A DNA stretch of 10,155 bases, taken from Planctomycetota bacterium (GTDB lineage: Bacteria > Planctomycetota > Planctomycetia > Isosphaerales > Isosphaeraceae). Position numbers and translations under genes: made by a program. Shown here in pieces: positions 1-6,519 of this stretch (its first letter is position 1; each line of letters opens with the position of its first letter). The notes beneath the pieces were generated by a model. That model did not search any database. It worked only from the letters and a program-made list of their open reading frames with translations, and was not told the origin of the DNA. Location of the stretch: NCBI GenBank assembly GCA_021818605.1, contig JAKAUH010000634.1:1-10155 (forward strand), in the 5' to 3' direction.

Positions 1-2
1 TG

Positions 3-110
3 TCGCTGCTGAAGCAGCATCCGGACCGTACCAGCATCGCGATGAAGCGCCGCAGTTGCGGCTGGAACGAAGAGTATCTGATGCAAGTTCTTACCGGATC
101 AAGAAGTTAG
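3..110 (+). CDS. C-terminal end of a transposase, ISAs1-like (partial)
   Basis: An open frame enters from the left edge and ends at a TAG at 108-110, giving 35 residues that end in KRRSCGWNEEYLMQVL followed by TGSRS. The arrangement (basic KR stretch, then a W-[ND]-[DE]-[DE]-[YF]-L segment just before the stop) resembles the C-terminus of ISAs1-family DDE transposases. These proteins cut and paste their own element through short CAGGG-type inverted repeats. Only the tail is visible, so the catalytic DDE residues and the intactness of the element cannot be judged. A candidate right end of the element lies 15 bp downstream. Another IS4-superfamily transposase is possible. The family call is from memory of the C-terminal pattern. 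Confidence 0.6.
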   Translation, partial: SLLKQHPDRTSIAMKRRSCGWNEEYLMQVLTGSRS

Positions 111-125
111 TGTGCGCTGGCCCTG
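111..125 (+). mobile_element. Candidate right terminal inverted repeat of the ISAs1-like element
   Basis: Directly after the transposase stop the sequence TGTGCGCTGGCCCTG ends in CCCTG. This is the expected right-end mirror of the CAGGG that begins ISAs1-family terminal repeats, at a normal distance from the stop codon. The left end is outside the window, so neither the matching repeat nor the target duplication can be checked. The boundary at 125 is inferred. Confidence 0.35.
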
Positions 126-131
126 GGAGCC

Positions 132-156
132 GACCTGACCTGACCTGACCTGACCT
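132..156. repeat. (GACCT)5 pentanucleotide tandem repeat
   Basis: Five perfect head-to-tail copies of GACCT occupy 132-156 and are followed by GATC. They lie a few bases outside the putative IS right end, between the element and the esterase remnant. No reading frame of a recognisable gene covers them. Slippage during replication is the simplest explanation. Confidence 0.9.
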
Positions 157-221
157 GATCCCGTCCGGCCGTTCCGATGCAGAAGGCGGGTCAGGCCGCC
201 GATCCCGTCCCATCGGACCAG

Positions 222-441
222 ACCGTGCTGGCCCACCGCGAGCACCGGGTGATCGCGGGGCTGTCGATGGGCGGGGCCAGGCCCTGACGATCGGCCTGAG
301 ACACCGGGATCGCTTCGCCTGCGTCGACGGCTTCGCCTCCGCGATCCTCGGCAATCCTGGCACCCTCGTCCCGGATCCGGCCGCAGCCTGTATCTCCTGT
401 CCCAGCGGCTGTTCCGGGACGACAGGCCCGGCCCGAAGTGA
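222..441 (+). pseudogene. Remnant of an Esterase D/feruloyl-esterase-type alpha/beta hydrolase
   Basis: The frame at 222-278 reads TVLAHREHRVIAGLSMGGA. It contains the nucleophile elbow G-L-S-M-G-G that is typical of the putative esterase (Esterase D, enterochelin-esterase-like) family, preceded by the usual REHR-I-AG lead-in. One base is missing near 279. Reading on in the next frame from 281 gives ALTIGLRHRDRFACVDGFAS, the expected continuation of the family. A second frame change near 380 leads to RSLYLLSQRLFRDD and a TGA at 439-441. The upstream part of the gene (about 100 or more residues in intact relatives) and the catalytic Asp/His part are not recognisable. The fragment abuts the ISAs1-like end and the GACCT array, so loss by IS insertion and decay is likely. 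It cannot make a working enzyme. Confidence 0.7.
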
Positions 442-528
442 ACGGCGAATCCCGAGGATGCGGCAACGATCATGACGCTCCACTGACGGAAGAGGGCGGA
501 AAGGGACCGGTGTCCGTGCGGCCGGGCG

Positions 529-936
529 CTATCGGATCACTGCGGGCAGCTCGGTGCCCCTGGGATAGAACTTCATCGACATGGAATTCACGCAATGGCG
601 GGTGTTCCTGGCGGTGAACCCTTCCCCCACGAAGACATGCCCCAGGTGGCCGCCGCAGTTCTTGCACAGGATCTCCGTGCGGAATCCGTCGGGGTCGGCC
701 ACCTGCCTGACGGCGCCTTCGATCTCGTCGTCGAAGCTGGGCCATCCGCACTCGCTGGCGAACTTGTCATCGGAGCGATAGAGCGGCGCGTTGCAACGGC
801 GGCAGACATAGGTGCCCGGATCCTTCAGATCCGTATATTCACCGGTAAATGCCCGCTCCGTCCCCTTGCCAAGGATGACACGCGCCTCCTCGGCCGACAG
901 GGGGTTGAACCTCGAATCCTGCTTGTCCGACGGCAT
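529..936 (-). CDS. msrB: Peptide-methionine (R)-S-oxide reductase MsrB
   Basis: The 135-residue protein reduces methionine-R-sulfoxide in proteins back to methionine, using thioredoxin. It has the whole SelR/MsrB fold. The zinc site is two CxxC pairs at C45/C48 (CRRC) and C91/C94 (CKNC). The CGWPSF motif is at 63-68, GGHLGHVF at 95-102, and the catalytic cysteine is C115 in RHCVNS. C63 is the probable resolving cysteine. Length is normal for a free-standing MsrB. There is no signal peptide, so it should be cytoplasmic. The frame is open upstream to 1026, but the ATG at 936 is chosen because AGGGAG lies 7 bp before it and the extra 30 residues are Gly/Ala/Pro-rich and unlike MsrB. It stands alone between IS debris and a REP-like cluster. 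MsrA is not in the window. Confidence 0.95.
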   Translation of the reverse strand: MPSDKQDSRFNPLSAEEARVILGKGTERAFTGEYTDLKDPGTYVCRRCNAPLYRSDDKFASECGWPSFDDEIEGAVRQVADPDGFRTEILCKNCGGHLGHVFVGEGFTARNTRHCVNSMSMKFYPRGTELPAVIR

Positions 937-943
937 ATCCGTT

Positions 944-949
944 CTCCCT
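944..949 (-). promoter_or_regulatory. Ribosome binding site deciding the msrB start
   Basis: Read on the minus strand, AGGGAG is 7 bp from the ATG at 936. The upstream in-frame ATG codons at 1026 and 1023 would add a 30-residue extension that does not resemble the family. Confidence 0.6.
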
Positions 950-1040
950 GCCCGGTCGCTTGCAAACGGGCCGTTCGCCGCCGGCCCGGGCGCGCCGCCG
1001 TAGCCGGCTGTTCCAAAACACATCAAACTCAGAGACTGTA

Positions 1041-1062
1041 GCCAGGAGACCGGCCTCCTGGC
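1041..1062. repeat. 8-bp perfect inverted repeat (hairpin) beside the REP-like pair
   Basis: GCCAGGAG at 1041-1048 pairs exactly with CTCCTGGC at 1055-1062 around a 6-base loop. No T-run follows on either strand, and no gene ends into it closely, so a terminator is not supported. It directly adjoins the REP-like pair and may be the outer edge of that element. Confidence 0.55.
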
Positions 1063-1064
1063 CT

Positions 1065-1258
1065 GTCGCCCCGAAGGGGCAGTGACAGATCAGCCCAGGG
1101 CAACGCCCTCGGATCCGGTCGGAGCCATCGCATCGAGCCCCGAAAGGGCATCACATCCGGCCGCCTTGTCGCGTGCTTTCAGGGCTTCGGATGGGTTTGG
1201 GCCCGATCGCCCCGGGGCGTTGCCCTGAGCTGGTCTGTTCGGCCCTTTCAGGGCCAAT
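1065..1258. repeat. Pair of REP-like palindromic units in inverted orientation
   Basis: Unit 1 (about 1065-1160, plus orientation) has three palindromic modules in order. They are GCCCC-GAA-GGGGC at 1068-1080, then CAGCCCAGGGCAACGCCCT at 1091-1109, then GCCCCGAAAGGGC at 1137-1149. Unit 2 (about 1165-1258) carries the same three modules in the same order on the minus strand: GGCCCTGAAAGGGCC, then CAGACCAGCTCAGGGCAACG, then GAAGCCCTGAAAG. The two units face each other and could fold into one long hairpin. GCCCTGAAAGGGC and CAGGGCAACGCCCT modules recur between genes in planctomycetes and resemble REP/BIME elements that are mobilised by IS200-like RAYT transposases. That link is recalled, not tested here. 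No RAYT gene is in the window. Confidence 0.75.
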
Positions 1259-1677
1259 GCCCCGGCCTGGCTTCCGTGCGACAGACTCCAAAACCAACGC
1301 CGAACGCATTAGGATTCGTCGCACCATCGTGCACTCCCGGTCGAGCCCCCGAAGCAATGAACAGCCCCTCCGGACGGCGAATGGATTGTAAGCTCGAGCA
1401 GTCAGGATTGCACGAGGCGGCCGGGCGGATCCCGAGGGCTCGAAATGGGAATGCTGTTCGTTTCACCGGCCCCGGTCTGGCCGACCCGACCGACCATGCC
1501 TTGTACCTCGTCCCACCGGCGGCCGGCGTGGCTCGGCCGGCCCCGGCCGCCGCCGGCCTGGACCCAACGGATCGGACATCACCCTCCCGACCGCGGCGGA
1601 CGGGCACCCGGGTCGTGTCCGACCGGGGAGCAGGAGGGGAACCAACAATTCCGGCGCCTGTTCCGGCCCAGACTCGA
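1259..1677. other. Gene-poor spacer between the REP-like pair and the PEP-CTERM gene
   Basis: No coding frame here gives a recognisable protein. The only structure noted is a very GC-rich imperfect inverted repeat at about 1516-1556 (CCGGCGGCCGGC against GGCCGCCGCCGG), 120 bp beyond the stop of the minus-strand PEP-CTERM gene. It could act as a transcription barrier but has no T-run. A long plus-strand frame runs through this region but continues antisense across the PEP-CTERM gene and is not credible. Confidence 0.5.
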
Positions 1678-2715
1678 TCAGGAGCGGTGCTGCCCCTGCC
1701 ACCGCCGCGTGCCGACGATCAGGCCGGCGACACCGAAGGCCATCAGGACGAGGCCCGACGGCTCAGGGGTCGACGGGCTGCCCGCCGGATAGACGACAAT
1801 CCCCATCGAGAGCTGGCCGAATGTGGTCCCACCGACGCCATTGCCCGCGATGACCGTTCGATCGCCGGTGATCGGATTCACCTGGTCGATCTGGGGGTTG
1901 CCGCTGGTCCCGCGATCGGTGACGTAAAGCATCCCGTTATTGTTGTCGTACACGACCCCGTAGAGGTCCTGGAACAGCAGCCCGGTCCCGATGCCGTTAT
2001 TGTCGGAGATGTCGGTGGCCACGCCCGTCACCGGGTTGATCGACCAGACAGACGGGTTCGTCCCCCCCGCGCTGACCGCGAAGAGCTGGCCATTGCCGAA
2101 GGAGAGGCCCTCCGCGTGCGGGACGGTCGTCGTGAGGGGCGTCGCAGTCCCCGCGGCGACTCGGTAGATCGTGCTGGTGCTATTCGCCGAGGCGTACATG
2201 CCTCCGCTCGAGCCCTGGGCAAGCCCCGACGCGCCGCCGATGCCGAAGGCGCTGTTGCTACCCCCCGCCATCAGGTGCCGGTTGCCGCTGGCATCCACGG
2301 TGTAGACCGCGGAGTTGGCCCCGTTCGCCGTTCCCCCGTCCGCGACGTACAGCGTGTTCCCGAGGAACGACATCTCAAACGGACGATCGATGGCCGGCCC
2401 GGTGTTGGCCGCCGTCGAGAACGGCGTCACGACCCCGGTCGTCGGGTTCACCTCGTAGATGATGGATGTGCCGATATCGGAGACGAAGATCATCCCCTGG
2501 GCGTTGACTGCGACACCTTGAGGATTGGTGAAATGGAACCCCTGATTGATGACGGTGCTGGCCCCGGTGACCGGGTTCACGGCGTCCACGGTGTCGTTGA
2601 TGTAGTCGGTCACGATCAGGTCGCCCGGCTGCACCCCTCCGGCGGTCGCAACCCCGCCGGCCGCCATCATCGCCGAAATCCCCAGGAAGAGTGCGAATCC
2701 CAGTTGTCTCATCAT
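1678..2715 (-). CDS. Secreted beta-propeller-like protein with PEP-CTERM sorting signal
   Basis: This 345-residue protein has a Sec signal peptide (residues 1-26: MMRQ, hydrophobic core, then VATAGG). Its body is made of repeats and its C-terminus is a PEP-CTERM anchor (PEP at 317-319, hydrophobic 321-335, basic TRRW at 336-339). The body repeats an N-P-[VIT]-T-G turn at 47, 90, 227 and 280, each near a strand such as MIFVSD, TLYVAD or MLYVTD. This is the look of an NHL/SMP-30-like beta-propeller. PEP-CTERM proteins are exported, then cut by an exosortase and held at the surface or in exopolysaccharide. No exosortase or EPS gene is in the window. No catalytic residues are evident, so binding or structure is more likely than enzyme action. 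GGGAG lies 5 bp before the first ATG and 8 bp before a second ATG at 2712; either may be used. Confidence 0.88.
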   Translation of the reverse strand: MMRQLGFALFLGISAMMAAGGVATAGGVQPGDLIVTDYINDTVDAVNPVTGASTVINQGFHFTNPQGVAVNAQGMIFVSDIGTSIIYEVNPTTGVVTPFSTAANTGPAIDRPFEMSFLGNTLYVADGGTANGANSAVYTVDASGNRHLMAGGSNSAFGIGGASGLAQGSSGGMYASANSTSTIYRVAAGTATPLTTTVPHAEGLSFGNGQLFAVSAGGTNPSVWSINPVTGVATDISDNNGIGTGLLFQDLYGVVYDNNNGMLYVTDRGTSGNPQIDQVNPITGDRTVIAGNGVGGTTFGQLSMGIVVYPAGSPSTPEPSGLVLMAFGVAGLIVGTRRWQGQHRS

Positions 2716-3296
2716 TCCAACTCCCTCGAGGATGGATCTGCCACCTCACACGAGCTCCCGTCCGCGCGGTGCGGCCGCCCGGACATGCCCGGACGGATGC
2801 GCCTCCCCATGCGCCCAGTGATTCTGTGCATGGCGGAATGGGACAGGCAACAAGAAACCGCGATGCCTCGCGAAACCCAAAAGACCAGTTGCGGTCCGAC
2901 GCGAAACCACAACGCACCGCGTCGGTCCGACATTCCTGCAGGCGACGAGCAACCCGGACCCGGAACGGGCACGAACCTGGCGGTTGTCGGCGTGGCCGCC
3001 GGCACGTGCGGGCACGCGGTGTTCCGTTCGCGAAAACACCCCAGGCCCCCGGGCCGATCCGAGCCCGGCCGTCCCCCCGGGCCAGCTCGCGGTCGTGCGC
3101 GGCTCAGGCGCGGCCGGGCCGGCGGTCGAGGATCGGCACGCCTCTATCCGGGTCGAGTCCAGAGGCGACCATTCTCATCATTCCCTCCCTCGCTCGCCCG
3201 ATTCGGTTCCCGACGACCGGAACGAGACGTGCATGTTGGAACGAGGTTGCCGTTGTGGCGTGAAACCTCATGTTGATTCGAGGAGGAGAGCGACGG
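2716..3296. other. Divergent intergenic region between the PEP-CTERM and membrane protein genes
   Basis: These 581 bp must hold the promoters of both divergent genes. No gene is recognised, and long open frames here are composition-driven. One clear structure is an inverted repeat, CCGACGCG at 2896-2903 with CGCGTCGG at 2918-2925 (14-base loop). A direct repeat CGGTCCGAC at 2892-2900 and 2923-2931 overlaps it. It lies about 180 bp upstream of the PEP-CTERM start. An operator is possible but unproven. No convincing sigma-70 -35/-10 pair was seen. Confidence 0.5.
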
Positions 3297-4013
3297 ATGG
3301 CAGAGTCGAGCAGACCAAGCGCGGTCGACCTGGTGGGCGTTCGCAGCCGCGTGAGCTGGGGTGCGATCGCGGCCGGGGCGATGGTCGCCCTGACGATCTA
3401 CATCGTGATGAACATGGTGGGCGTGGCCCTGGGCATCGAGCTGGCCGTGCGCGGCACCGGCGCTGGCCTCGAGGCCGGCGCGGCGATCTATGCGATCATC
3501 GTGCTGCTGCTGTCGATGTTCTTCGGCGGCTGGGCGACCAGCCGGCTGGCCGTCGGCGAGAGCAAGCTCGAGGCCGTCCTGTACGGCCTGATCCTCTGGG
3601 GCGTGCTCTTTCTGGGCATGGTCTGGCTACTCGGATCCGGCATGCGCACCGGGTTCGGTGCCCTGTTCGGCACCGCGTCGGGGGTCTACACGACCGACGA
3701 CGGCCGGATCGACTACGACCGCGTCGCCCGCGACCTGAAGGACGCGGGCGTCGACCAGGCGACGGTGGACAAATACCGGAGCTATTACGACCGGGTCCGC
3801 GGCAAGCCGACCGCCGCGGCCGACGTGGGACGCGAGCTCAGCGGCGACGCGGCGGCCCGGCAGGCCGCGCGTCTGGCCTCGTGGTGGACGGCCGGCGGCA
3901 TCCTGATCTCGCTGGCGACTGTCATCCTCGGCTCGCTCGTCGGCTCAGGCGAGCTCCTCCAGCCCGTCCCCATCCTGGGCGTGCGCCGCGCCCCGCGGCG
4001 GACGACCGAGTAA
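3297..4013 (+). CDS. Four-helix inner-membrane protein, PhnA-like/unknown function
   Basis: A 238-residue membrane protein. Predicted helices are at about 20-47, 59-82, 91-114 and 196-217. A soluble stretch at 125-195 lies between helices three and four and is rich in Asp, Arg and Tyr (DDGRIDYDRVARDLKDAG). The opening V-S-W-G-A-I-A-A-G-A-M-V-A-L and the F-G-G-W-A-T-S-R-L motif after helix two match a widespread family of uncharacterised membrane proteins, often labelled PhnA-like, with no known reaction. The ATG at 3297 is preferred over one at 3270 because AGGAGG at 3281-3286 is spaced 10 bp from it, and the 9-residue extension is basic and Gly-rich. It stands alone on this strand, with transposon debris downstream. 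Function cannot be stated. Confidence 0.85.
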   Translation: MAESSRPSAVDLVGVRSRVSWGAIAAGAMVALTIYIVMNMVGVALGIELAVRGTGAGLEAGAAIYAIIVLLLSMFFGGWATSRLAVGESKLEAVLYGLILWGVLFLGMVWLLGSGMRTGFGALFGTASGVYTTDDGRIDYDRVARDLKDAGVDQATVDKYRSYYDRVRGKPTAAADVGRELSGDAAARQAARLASWWTAGGILISLATVILGSLVGSGELLQPVPILGVRRAPRRTTE

Positions 4014-4135
4014 TCGCGTCGTCCGGCGGGAAGGCCAACTCCGGCAACGGCGGGACGTCCGGCATCTGCTCGATTCTCGGATGGCTGGATGTCCCCCCCA
4101 GTCGATCACCTCACCACGCCTCACCACGCCACGCC

Positions 4136-4296
4136 GCCATCCGTCCTCGAGTTGATCGTCGCGGATGGCCGTCGGATCGCCGTCGCGCCTGGCCTCGATG
4201 CCGATGCCGATGCCGATGCCGATGCCGATGGCGACACCCTGCGCCGACTCCTCGCCGTCCTGGAGAGGACCCCATGCTCGGCTGGGCGCCGCCGTC
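4136..4296 (+). pseudogene. Relic of an IS66-family accessory gene (orfA/tnpA end, tnpB start)
   Basis: The plus frame through 4143-4275 reads VLELIVADGRRIAVAPG, then a DA-repeat, then TLRRLLAVLERTPC. Remove the DA-repeat and this becomes the usual C-terminus of IS66 OrfA-type accessory proteins (…DGRRI-V-PGFDA-TLRRLLAVLE-RPC). In intact elements the final CC-ATGC-TGA overlaps the ATG of tnpB. Here the ATG at 4273 begins MLGWAPPSAG, as a TnpB would, but the frame then loses similarity and the OrfA stop is gone. No helix-turn-helix N-terminus, TnpB body or TnpC transposase is present. The family assignment rests on recalled sequence patterns. Confidence 0.5.
4197..4232. repeat. GATGCC hexanucleotide array (five perfect copies plus one variant)
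   Basis: GATGCC is repeated five times without error at 4197-4226, and a sixth unit is GATGGC at 4227-4232. In the plus frame it encodes alternating Asp-Ala. It sits exactly where IS66 OrfA proteins have a single Asp-Ala before TLRRL, which suggests slippage expansion inside the relic gene. Being a multiple of three, it keeps the frame. Confidence 0.92.
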
Positions 4297-4500
4297 CGCG
4301 GGTAAGTCGTCATCGTCCCGCACGGCCGGCGGGACAGGGAATGGGAATGGTGCGAACGTCAACAGTCGTCCGTCGGTCCCGGCGGCCAGGCCAGCCGATC
4401 CGACCCGCCCGGTTCACCCCAAACCGATCGGGTGGTCGGGGCATGACCGGGGCGGATGCCGTCGCAGGTCGTTCCGACGCCGCCGGTATGAAAGTCGGTC

Positions 4501-4514
4501 AGGCTTTCCAGCCT
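4501..4514. repeat. Short hairpin motif AGGCT-TTCC-AGCCT
   Basis: A perfect 5-bp inverted repeat with a 4-base loop in the context GGTCAGGCTTTCCAGCCTTCC. Similar TCAGGCTTTCCAGCCT strings occur repeatedly between genes of large planctomycete genomes, by recollection. It sits just upstream of the 21-bp repeat set. There is no T-run, so it is not a convincing terminator. Confidence 0.4.
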
Positions 4515-4530
4515 TCCAGGAAGCCGAAAA

Positions 4531-4614
4531 ACCGCCACCAAGGGCGGAATGACTGCCACAATTGGGGCGAACACTGCCACTCGGCGGTGAAGGACTGCCA
4601 CTGGGCGGCGCCGC
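4531..4614. mobile_element. Four 21-bp phased repeats, probable IS21-family terminus relic
   Basis: The motif AC[CT]GCCAC starts at 4531, 4552, 4573 and 4594, spaced exactly 21 bp each time. Each copy is followed by a G-rich segment such as AAGGGCGG, GGGGCG, GGCGG or GGGCGG. Multiple ACTGCCAC-type repeats of about this size at the tips are a hallmark of IS21-family elements, where they serve as transposase (IstA) binding sites. Neither istA nor istB is present, so this would be an abandoned end or a solo terminus. The family link is inferred from the motif; the 21-bp periodicity is directly visible. Alternative: an unrelated protein-binding repeat array. Confidence 0.6.
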
Positions 4615-4642
4615 TTCAGTGTGCTTTGCCCGCCCGACGGGT

Positions 4643-5704
4643 TCAGGTGCCGGGGGCCGGCTCGCCCGGCGGTCCGTCCTGGCGCGGGTCGTGACGGGCG
4701 ATCTCGGCCGCGACGGCCTCGGTGAAGGAGTCGGTGGATTCCTGGCCGCCGAGGTCGCGGGTCCGTACTCCCTGGCGCAGCAGGCCGAGCGTGGCGTTCT
4801 TGACCGCCTGGCCGGTCGCGATCTCGCCGAGCTGGTAGAGCAAAAGCGACAGGGCGAGGAAGATGGCCGTTGGGTTGGCCAGCCCCTTGCCGGCGATGTC
4901 GGGCGCGGTGCCGTGCGCCGCGTCGAACAGCGCCACCCGCACGACGGCCGCCGCATCGAAGCCCAGGTTGGCGCTGGCCCCGATCCCGAGCGAGCCGGCC
5001 AGGCCGCAGGCCATGTCCGAGAGGAAGTCGCCGTACTCGTTGAGCACCAGGACGATCTGGAACTTCTCGGGCGCCATGATCACCTTGCCGAGCATCGCGT
5101 CGAAGAGTTCGACCGAGTGCGGGACCTCGGGGAACTGGGCGGCGACCTCCTTGGTGATCTGCTCGAACAGGCCGTCGGTGGCGCGCTGGATCGTGTACTT
5201 GGACGAGCTGGTGACTTTTTTCCCGGTCTTGCGGGCGAGGTTGAAGGCGTAGCGCGCGGCCTGGTTGACCGGCTTCCGCTCGACGATCCGCAGGCTGACG
5301 GCGCCGTCCTCGCCGATCATCCGGCCGGGGTCGTCGTAGGTGCCGCCGGTGGCGATCCGGACGATGTCGAGGTCGAGCTCGCGGCGGAAGTTGGTCGGCA
5401 CGCCGGGGATGGTGTAAACCGGCCGGTGGATGACCGAGAGGTCCAGCCGGCGGCGGAGGATGGCGTTGGGGCTCTCCTCGGCGGTGGTGGTCGGATGCTT
5501 GAGCGCCACCCGCGTCGCGGTGATCGACTCGACCGCCTCGTCGTAGATCGCCCGCCCCCGGGCGCGGCGGCTCTCCAGGCGGAAGTCCACGGGGACGAAA
5601 TCGAGCTGGACCGGCAGCGCCTGGGAGAGGCGATGGACGGCCTGCGACAGCTCGGGACCGATTCCGTCGCCCAGGAGCTCAGTAACCGCGTAGGTGGGAC
5701 GCAT
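4643..5704 (-). CDS. Isocitrate/isopropylmalate-family dehydrogenase, probably NAD-dependent
   Basis: The 353-residue protein has the beta-decarboxylating dehydrogenase fold, which oxidises and decarboxylates a 2-hydroxyacid such as isocitrate. Seen in order are GDGIGPE at 12-18, a substrate loop like that of bacterial isocitrate dehydrogenase (S78, N80, R84, LDL, R94) and PGVP at 100-103. Next come the catalytic Tyr123 (TGGTYDD), catalytic Lys169, metal Asp202, Asp226 and Asp230 (YGDFLSD), and HGTAPDIAG at 264-272. Asp269-Ile270 in that last motif is the pair that marks NAD rather than NADP use. Isocitrate is the more likely substrate from the S-x-N-x-x-L-R-x-x-L-D-L loop, but 3-isopropylmalate or homoisocitrate cannot be excluded. 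Start: ATG at 5704 with GGAGG 11 bp upstream. A GTG 7 codons earlier lacks a ribosome site. The C-terminal 20 residues are a Pro/Gly/Asp tail. It is divergent from the next gene. Confidence 0.88.
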   Translation of the reverse strand: MRPTYAVTELLGDGIGPELSQAVHRLSQALPVQLDFVPVDFRLESRRARGRAIYDEAVESITATRVALKHPTTTAEESPNAILRRRLDLSVIHRPVYTIPGVPTNFRRELDLDIVRIATGGTYDDPGRMIGEDGAVSLRIVERKPVNQAARYAFNLARKTGKKVTSSSKYTIQRATDGLFEQITKEVAAQFPEVPHSVELFDAMLGKVIMAPEKFQIVLVLNEYGDFLSDMACGLAGSLGIGASANLGFDAAAVVRVALFDAAHGTAPDIAGKGLANPTAIFLALSLLLYQLGEIATGQAVKNATLGLLRQGVRTRDLGGQESTDSFTEAVAAEIARHDPRQDGPPGEPAPGT

Positions 5705-5940
5705 CGACGGCAGGTCCTCCAGCACAGAACGATTTCGGAGAATGATTGTAAGGGCCAGTCCGCAAAGTCGTCAAACCCGTCGCCGGGCGCGGGGATCCGT
5801 ATCCGGGTCGCTGGCAACCCGCGGGAACGGGAGGTATATTGGGATGAGGTTCGGCCCGTGGTGCGCGTCCACGGCCACGGGCCTCCCATCCGGGTAGACC
5901 GCCGCGATCCGGCTCATCATATAGATACGGGAGAGGTCTG

Positions 5941-6474
5941 ATGTCCACCGCGGGCAAGGTCCTGGTCGTGATCATCATGCTCGTCTCGATCGCCTGCCTG
6001 ATGCTGGCGAGTGCCGTCGTGCAGATCAACTACACGGGGAATCGCATGCTCGACCAGATCGCCAAGGACCTGGCCAAGACGCAGGAGGATCTCGAGGCCA
6101 CCAGGCTCGAGACCGTCCAGGTGCGCGACAGGACCATCCTCGTGCAGGAGAAGATTGATCGCGATCTGACGACACTCCGCGCCCAGCAGGCCGATCTGGT
6201 GCGCTCGCGCTCGCAGGTCGTGGACATGCTCGAGCGGCTGAAGTATGACCTCGACGCCGAGAACCGCAAGATTGAGCTGGCCCGGGCCGCGCTCCAGACG
6301 CGGAACTCCGAGTTCGACGCCGACGAGAAGGCCCTTGACGATCTCCGCCGGAAGGTCCAGGGACTGAAGGCGAGCACGGGGCAGCAAACCGAGCGGCTCC
6401 AGTCGCTTCGCAGCCAGTTCCAGAAGAATGACCGCAGCAGCCGGGAGATGCTCGGGAAGTATCGGGCCGAGTGA
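5941..6474 (+). CDS. Membrane-anchored coiled-coil protein, planctomycete type
   Basis: This 177-residue protein has a short N-terminus, one transmembrane helix at about 5-29 (KVLVVIIMLVSIACLMLASA) and a long charged helical remainder. Residues 38-170 show heptad-like spacing of Leu/Ile/Val with many Glu, Asp, Lys and Arg, as in a coiled coil. No Pro or Cys occurs in the helix region, and no enzyme motif is present. Small proteins of this plan, starting with x-x-A-G-K-V-L-V-V, are common in planctomycetes and have no known function. A role as an envelope spacer or scaffold is only a guess. GGGAGAGG at 5928-5935 is 5 bp before the ATG. The gene heads a possible unit with the lipid kinase 45 bp downstream and is divergent from the dehydrogenase, with which it shares a 236-bp promoter region. 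Confidence 0.85.
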   Translation: MSTAGKVLVVIIMLVSIACLMLASAVVQINYTGNRMLDQIAKDLAKTQEDLEATRLETVQVRDRTILVQEKIDRDLTTLRAQQADLVRSRSQVVDMLERLKYDLDAENRKIELARAALQTRNSEFDADEKALDDLRRKVQGLKASTGQQTERLQSLRSQFQKNDRSSREMLGKYRAE

Positions 6475-6519
6475 CGTGACGGCCCGCGGCGCGGGATCGA
6501 GAGGACGGACGCGCGACGA

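Larger units (their letters stand above)
4014..4642. other. Transposon-debris spacer between two intact genes
   Basis: This 629-bp gap has no intact gene. It holds an IS66 accessory-gene relic, a GATGCC array, a 10-bp direct repeat (TCACCACGCC twice, 4111-4130), a short hairpin at 4501-4514 and four 21-bp phased repeats. These are listed separately. Bases 4014-4085 and about 4320-4495 show nothing recognisable. The plus-strand frame covering much of the gap is a patchwork of these repeats, not a functional gene. Confidence 0.6.

Noticed and set aside
1068..1149. Rho-independent terminators at the GCCCC-GAA-GGGGC hairpins
   Set aside because: No T-run follows on either strand, and the same modules recur in an ordered inverted pair, which fits a REP-like element better.
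1276..3276. A 666-codon plus-strand open frame
   Set aside because: It runs antisense over the whole PEP-CTERM gene, is rich in Arg/Pro/Asp/Gly as GC-rich shadows are, and shows no domain. The minus-strand protein has a signal peptide, repeats and a sorting signal.
4531..4614. CRISPR array
   Set aside because: The repeats are 21 bp with no unique spacers between them, are degenerate, and have no cas genes nearby.
4089..4694. A 201-codon plus-strand frame as a real gene
   Set aside because: It is stitched from an IS66 relic, a hexanucleotide array and the 21-bp repeats (which give the DCH-type peptide repeats), and it overlaps the 3' end of the dehydrogenase.
4562..5941. A 459-codon plus-strand open frame over the dehydrogenase
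   Set aside because: The minus strand encodes every catalytic and metal residue of the isocitrate/isopropylmalate dehydrogenase family; the plus frame is compositional.
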